From Echinometra lucunter (Eukaryota; Echinodermata; Echinoidea; Camarodonta; Echinometridae): a DNA stretch of 64,000 bases. This document shows, piece after piece, positions 59,629-64,000 of the stretch. The notes beneath the pieces are model-generated. The model was not told the origin of the DNA and did no database searches. It was given only the letters and a program-made list of their open reading frames with translations. Positions within the stretch are counted from its first letter, which is position 1. Each line of letters opens with the position of its first letter. The translations under genes and the position numbers were made by a program. The DNA lies in the NCBI GenBank assembly GCA_029962745.1, contig CM057162.1, positions 11,068,123 through 11,132,122 of the forward strand, given 5' to 3'.

Positions 59629-62217
59629 CATATATATATTTATATATATATACATATATACATACATATGTGTGTGTGTGTGTGTGTGTACAAATAGTAG
59701 CCGTGGGTTCATCTCCGCTTGGTCGTCTTGCCCCCCCAATCCGAAAAATGGATCGACGCCTCTGTGCGCTAGCTGTATTCAACCCGTTGTAAAAGCCACA
59801 TTTTATCATGCATGTGTTTAAATTTGCAGCTCCCTCACTGTATGTTGTCAATGGGGGAGGAAATCAATATTTAACAAAGTGAACCCAAACCCGGATGTAA
59901 CTGCCGGAAAAAAAAAAAAACAATGTCCGTTGCGAGAAAAATGCATGGAAACATCTCTGGTCTTCAAGGCTACCATCCGCCATGGCAATAAGGAAAACGT
60001 TGCTACGGAATGGCGGGGGGGGGGGGGGGGGGGCGGGGGAGGGGGTTCCTTTAAAGATATGTATAGAAATCATGTCAAATCGACTAAACATTAAAATACA
60101 AGAACGACACTCAACTTCCAATTATATTTGGAACTAGAAGGACATAAATACCTAATTCACACTAACTTGGGACATCGAAAAAAGTCGAACTTAAACCCAA
60201 GAAAAAGCGGCTTGTGCTACCTGTGCTTGGAGGAAAAGGTCACCATCATTCGCTCACCAAAAGACTTCCTACTTAAGCTAGGGACTAATGCTGTCGTAAA
60301 CCACAAGACAGTCTAATTAATCTTATGCCTTTTTATCTGTTACTGCATTGTCATGCATGTACTTGTATATATGGGCATGTTAAAATGTCAAAGGCTCACT
60401 TCACCCGAAGAGAATAAAACGAAAGAGCTTGTGAAGGAAAAATCCTGCTCGTTTTGCGTATTTTTATGATGTTGTTCACTCCTTGTTTTTACTTTATATT
60501 TTGACACTGCATCTCGTCCGAACTTTGTTTATTAACTATTTTTGTTATATATATATTGAAATGACGCATCTTTGTTACGATGAAATTTATGATTTTTCAT
60601 GTTTTTTTTTTATTATGTATTCATTTTGCTTGAGAAAGCACTAAGGACAAAATTCGCAGAAAAAAAATCTTCTTAAAGGAGTCATCGGTTATCGTTGTTT
60701 CTCTTTGTTTATGTAGGCATATTAGTAAATTTCGATTGATTTAAGTATCCCAATTCATACGTTTCAGTTGTAACATTATTTTATTAAAGTTCATAGGCCT
60801 ATTCCTTTGCACTGAGTGATTTAGTGATTTGGAGGTAGGCCTAGCCTACGCAGTAGGGCTGGATGTATGGGCAGATACAAAGTGCATGGACGTCATTAAC
60901 GAACAATATTAACCCTAACTTTTTTCATGTGGTTACATTCAGAAATTCAGATAAAAAAGGTGGATCGGTGTCACCCTATATACCTACCCAAGATCCGATG
61001 GGAGATGCGGCCATCCCGTCCGCACCTGAAAATCAAGCATTTATGGCTGAGGACCGAACCAATCAATACGAAGCGATGGGCATTGCTGGCGCCCCATCCC
61101 CACCCGACTGCCACACACGGACCCGCCAACCATTAGGCGTGACAAGCTCCAATTCCCCACCGAACATCCAGTTGTTAACGGCTAGCGATCAACAGCAGTC
61201 AAGCCGAACGATGGGCTTGGCTAGCACCCAGTTTCCAGCAAACAACCAGTCATTTACGCAGTCCAGCCAACCGAGGTCGAAAGGCATCATCATCATATCC
61301 ATATTTCATTTTCTGGGGGGTCTTTTGACATGTGGCCTGGGCATCAGACTTTGTTTTCTGGGGGCCAGGAATGAGCTAAACATTTTCTCTTCATTCATTG
61401 GGAACACCTTACTGGTAAAGAAAAGAAAATGCTTTCTCTTTGGCAAGCCCTTCCCGCAAGTCCAGCATTGGATGTAGACTGGAAAGTGCTTTAATACCTC
61501 CGACATATGCTCCGCGACATTTACCAAGCTTAGGCTTTATATCTTCCAAGATATAGAGTCTTTGTTGGGTTGAACATGTTGAATATTGAATTTTAGGTGG
61601 GATTTATGGTGCAGGCAATGGTTTTGAATATGCTTCAGGAATTCTATTGGCATGGTTATGATTTGCTCAGTAAGCGTATTGTTACAGAATTACAAAAGTG
61701 ACTTCTAGACCGAATAGTCTTATATTTTTAGGTAATCTACTCCAAAGTTCAGTGCCCATTGACATTGAAAAATGACCTTGTGTTGTTCCAAATTTGGGAA
61801 GACATAACTGTCGCGGCCAAGTGGTGGAACTTGGGATTTAGGTCTCGAAATTCGCGACCACTGGACGCGAACTTTGGGGTCAAGTTGCAAAGTTCACAAC
61901 TTAGGACGCAAACTTTGCAACTTGACAGCAAAGATCGCGACTTGGCCGCAAAGTCCATGACTTTGGACTTGAACCGAAATGACGAATTTTCACGACTTTG
62001 GCCGCGAAATTCACGGCGCATATGACTTGTCATCAAGCGCAGTTCTGGGCCACCATAAAACACAGTATGTTGGACCGCGTGGGATTAGCGTGGGACATCG
62101 CCTGCTGTAAGCGAATCCAGTGTATTCCTATTCGAAAGATACGTGATTTGATTTTTTTTTTTACATTTAAAAAGTCATTATACTGATTGTCAAATGAAAT
62201 TGCGCTTAACTTGTAAG

Positions 62218-62253
<36 letters not shown>

Positions 62254-64000
62254 TCTGTCTGATTTTGCAGTTAATTAGTCAAAAGACTTCACAATGCTGA
62301 ATTATTTGATGCTAAAAATGCATATAATTGTTTTGAAACAGTACAGAGGGGGTGTTTTTCTAAGAGCCCAAATATGGAGACCAGTCGCATCGAACGTAGG
62401 GGGCGTCGTTTTATCCAAGTAAGCTAGAGGTAGAGATCGATGATTGACACCAACATTATATGATGCTTACGCAGATGCCATGTTCCAAATGCCTGAACAA
62501 TGCCGATTCTCCTGTACGTGGGCTGAAACAATGCCACTGTCAGTTCGGCTCCTTATGATCGGCTATTGTTCAAAGTTCCTTGCAGTCATAGCCTCTTGTC
62601 GATGGCCCTGGTGCTGTTTGAGTCCGACATCAACACAAACAATACTGTAAAAAACACCTAATACAGGCACCAAAATTGTCTGTAATATGTAACTGTGCCA
62701 AGGGAATACTGCAGGGAGGGTGGGCAGAATGGCTCAGCGTGGTCGGACTGATGGGAAAGGGGTGGGTCCGGGGTGATGGGTCGGGTACATTCTTGGACAC
62801 GCCTTTTATTTCCACCCCCATAGATACGACACAGCCCTGGAGCTGTCCCCCATCCAATATTATCATTTTGCCTGCTTATAGCTACCCCCTTTTTCGTGAT
62901 AATGACTAGCGAATAGTTCATTTCGTATTATGAATAACGACCCTTATTCCGTATTATGAATAGCGACCTTCATTTCGTATTATGACTAGCGACCCTCTTC
63001 TCGTATTATGATTAACGACCCTTTTCTCGTTTAATGAATAGCGATCCTCTTCTTGATTTACGAATATTCTACCAATTTTCTCCTCCTCTTTTGCTCCACT
63101 CTTTCTTTCTTGTTTTCTCTCTCCTTCTCATAAAATGTGTTCATACCATTTTCCTGCCATGAAGTTCGTCGCCGCCGGTATCACTGGCCTGTGCAATGGT
63201 GCGAAGAAATCGTCATTACTATTTTTGGTGAGATCATCTTTTTCAAGCAATCTTTCATTCATTTATAATATATACATTTCCATTTCAATGAAAAGAAAAA
63301 TGAAGGGGATTAATAGTATGCGGCATTAAAGGACCAGTGATGCGTGTTCGCATAATACTTTTAAAAAGTAATCCGAAGCCATTCAAATGACCTAGCCCCA
63401 GCACCCACATAATGTGCTACCATTACAGTGACGTATACTGTTAAAGTAATTCAAAATAGTGATTTCTTTTGGATGCACCACATGGTACTAAAATTACCCG
63501 CGAGCATGGCGAGGGAGATATCTTGAATCTCCGAGGGATCGCGATTTTTTTTTTTCAATTTGATATCAACTTCAAACTGGAGTAACTACACTTGTTGAAA
63601 GTTACACACGCACACACCCACCCACACACCCTCCCCCACCCACATATTCGCACCTGGGATCATGACCCCCGTGTGCCCCCTTTCTACACCTACGCAAACG
63701 AATCTATTTTCCTATTTTTCGCGGGCATCATGATTTTGATTTTAAAACATTACATAAAGTTATTTGTAAGAAGTATGCATTTTGCTGGTCAGTAATAAAT
63801 TGCCCGTTCAAGAGTATGATTTTGCATTCAGTTTTTCTTTTAGTACGTAGCCTGCATTTTTTATGAAACCTTAACTGCTTTATGTATCTTTAAATTAATT
63901 TTCCAGGTAATTAACATGGTCATGAACATCATCTGTGTTCCCTTTACTGCTATCTCTGGGATTCGAGAAACCTCTTGGCTATATTTACGTTTCATCCAAC
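52577..64000 (+). CDS. CD20/MS4A-like four-pass membrane protein (right copy, cut by window edge)
   Basis: Plus-strand exons 52577-52629, 60943-61414, 63165-63227 and 63907-64000 correspond one to one with exons 1-4 of the left gene and have the same borders and phases. The joined frame covers the N-terminal tail, membrane segments 1-3 and the start of the second outer loop; the rest lies beyond the window. Compared with the left copy I count by eye 28 changed codons against 10 silent ones and one in-frame loss of five residues (QSSQP). Changes cluster in the N-terminal tail and in the loops predicted to face outward. The reading frame is intact throughout, so this copy is probably functional. 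Family assignment is the same inference as for the left copy. Confidence 0.68.
54610..55171. mobile_element. Foldback element flanked by TTAA, 562 bp
   Basis: TTAA occurs immediately outside both ends (54,606-54,609 and 55,172-55,175). Termini AGGAGAATGCAACCCAGGC and its imperfect complement are inverted repeats continuing for much of each half (TTGGCAACT, GATGTCA/TGACATC, CAACTCTCCATTCA). TTAA duplication is typical of piggyBac-type elements, though TTAA could also belong to the repeat itself. Present only in the right arm. Confidence 0.65.
55411..56165 (-). pseudogene. Right-arm copy of the multicopy ORF pseudogene
   Basis: Reverse complement of left-arm 29,045-29,797 and 30,346-30,375, without the hAT-like insertion. 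Reads APLFKTSPADCGTLYTVLRL with the same frameshift downstream. The Cys-rich C-terminal part present in the left arm is missing. Confidence 0.55.
56881..57060. mobile_element. hAT-like MITE, 180 bp, 8-bp target duplication
   Basis: Flanked by CCCACATC at 56,873-56,880 and 57,061-57,068. Ends are CAGGGCCGTAGGCCTATGCAG-like (left, 20 bp) and, reversed, CATGGCCGTACGCAG. Inside are a G-run, a C-run and the GAGCGAAGCGACCGAGC module. Non-coding. Confidence 0.85.
57915..58130. repeat. CpG-rich region built from GGATGATCCCGG / ACACGG words
   Basis: Words such as AAGGATGATGCCGG, AAGGATGATCCCGG, CAGGATGATCCG and TACACGGTG recur in both orientations within about 200 bp. It resembles in style the word arrays at 12,660, 21,160 and 26,404. 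Confidence 0.55.
58234..59764. mobile_element. Complete hAT-like non-autonomous element, 1531 bp
   Basis: Flanked by TGCGCTAG at 58,226-58,233 and 59,765-59,772. Begins CAGAGGCGTCGATCC and ends GGATCGACGCCTCTG, perfect 15-bp inverted termini. Four islands of the GCTCGCTTCGCTCGCTCGC type sit inside at about 58,443, 59,130, 59,288 and 59,477. No transposase frame is seen, so mobilisation would need a source elsewhere. A truncated relative is at 6865. Confidence 0.9.
59590..59690. repeat. (TA)n/(TG)n microsatellite inside the hAT-like element
   Basis: TA run with ACATAT interruptions, then a pure TG run; a TG repeat sits at the equivalent place in the 6865 copy. Confidence 0.95.
59879..60316 (+). 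pseudogene. Penelope-like element C-terminus (GIY-YIG endonuclease remnant)
   Basis: One frame reads QCPLREKCMETSLVFKATI, a Gly run, FKDMYRNHVKSTKH, a single stop, NTRTTLNFQLYLELEGHKYL and later SGLCYLCLEEKVTIIRSPKD to a terminal stop. The order CPL-x-C, VYKA-like, FK-x-RY-x-NH-x-KS, TTLS-x-x-LW-like, C-x-L-C-x-x-EK-x-x-I is that of the GIY-YIG nuclease region at the end of Penelope-like retroelements. The Gly run from a poly-G tract sits where the Y-I-G core should be, and the stop and missing reverse transcriptase show it is dead. All pieces keep one frame, so decay is limited. Confidence 0.65.
60943..61414 (+). CDS. Right gene exon 2
   Basis: Acceptor TTACATTCAG, donor CTG|GTAAAG. Encodes the tail and SKGIIIISIFHFLGGLLTCG. 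Nineteen codons change residue relative to the left exon and eight are silent; a 15-base unit is absent. Confidence 0.8.
61570..62060. mobile_element. Right-arm remnant of the 26,404 element and LINE tail
   Basis: Reverse complement of 26,404-26,807, with the left-arm stretch 26,808-27,745 absent. Words AACTTTG and GGCCAAGTCGCG recur as in the left arm. Confidence 0.6.
62220..62252. repeat. Poly-T run
   Basis: About 33 T in a row; the left arm has only AAAAATAAAAAA at this site. Confidence 0.9.
62885..63065. repeat. ~32-bp minisatellite (right-arm copy)
   Basis: Reverse complement of 25,437-25,620 with only a few differences. Confidence 0.8.
63165..63227 (+). CDS. Right gene exon 3
   Basis: Identical to left exon 3 except one base (Lys for Arg in GAKKSS). 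Confidence 0.75.
63907..64000 (+). CDS. Right gene exon 4 (partial)
   Basis: Acceptor TTTTCCAG; reads VINMVMNIICVPFTAISGIR and onward to the window edge. The first 16 codons match the left copy; six residue changes then fall within the last 15. Confidence 0.75.

Larger units (their letters stand above)
56223..60416. other. Block private to the right arm (~4.2 kb)
   Basis: Left-arm sequence at 29,008/29,009 continues uninterrupted where the right arm carries this block. It contains two complete hAT-like elements, a word-repeat region and a Penelope-like remnant. It could be an insertion in the right arm or a deletion from the left. Confidence 0.7.

Noticed and set aside
60863..60942. ATG at 60,863 as start of the right gene's exon 2 protein
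   Set aside because: The left arm lacks an equivalent open start; the conserved acceptor TTACATTCAG and matching phase with exon 1 explain the boundary better.

Overview
The window reads as nuclear DNA of a marine invertebrate deuterostome, most likely an echinoderm (sea-urchin-like). The evidence is an AT-rich background, spliceosomal introns, one eukaryotic tRNA-Lys gene, long poly-C/poly-G runs, many small DNA transposons with 8-bp target duplications, and decayed LINE and Penelope-like fragments. The species is inference. Most open frames are chance frames inside triplet arrays or transposon debris.

The main result is a spliced gene assembled by hand from splice sites and reading phase. 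It runs on the minus strand from 36,534 to 20,295 in seven coding exons and encodes about 342 residues. The protein has a polar N-terminal tail, four hydrophobic segments in a CD20/MS4A-like arrangement and a short C-terminal tail. A second copy of the same gene starts on the plus strand (exons at 52,577, 60,943, 63,165 and 63,907) and runs off the right edge. The two genes point away from each other and share a repeat-filled 5' zone.

Layout. 1-20 kb: transposon-rich DNA with a long inverted-repeat element (290-2918), hAT-like and foldback elements, tRNA-Lys (9593-9665), a LINE RNase-H remnant (10,480-11,015), a Tc1/mariner-like MITE (17,301-17,492) and a 36-bp-type minisatellite (17,880-18,560). 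20-36.5 kb: the left gene, its introns filled with a LINE 3' end, a decayed multicopy ORF and an hAT-like insertion. 36.4-54.2 kb: a nested structure of four copies of one module ('A') that contains coding exon 1, two large TAG/CAG-type triplet arrays (40,756-45,205 and 45,721-46,660), a near-identical hairpin centred near 48.9 kb, and a 500-N assembly gap (51,161-51,660). 52.5-64 kb: the right gene, in inverted orientation to the left one, with a private 4.2-kb block (56,223-60,416) carrying two well-delimited hAT-like elements and a Penelope-like GIY-YIG remnant.

The two arms (24,491-38,755 and 48,656-64,000) are inverted homologues with different insertions, so each serves as an empty-site control for the other. 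Amino-acid differences between the two gene copies concentrate in the N-terminal tail and the two predicted extracellular loops. Whether the arms are true paralogues or two haplotypes joined head to head cannot be settled from sequence alone; the round 500-N gap makes a misjoin a serious possibility.
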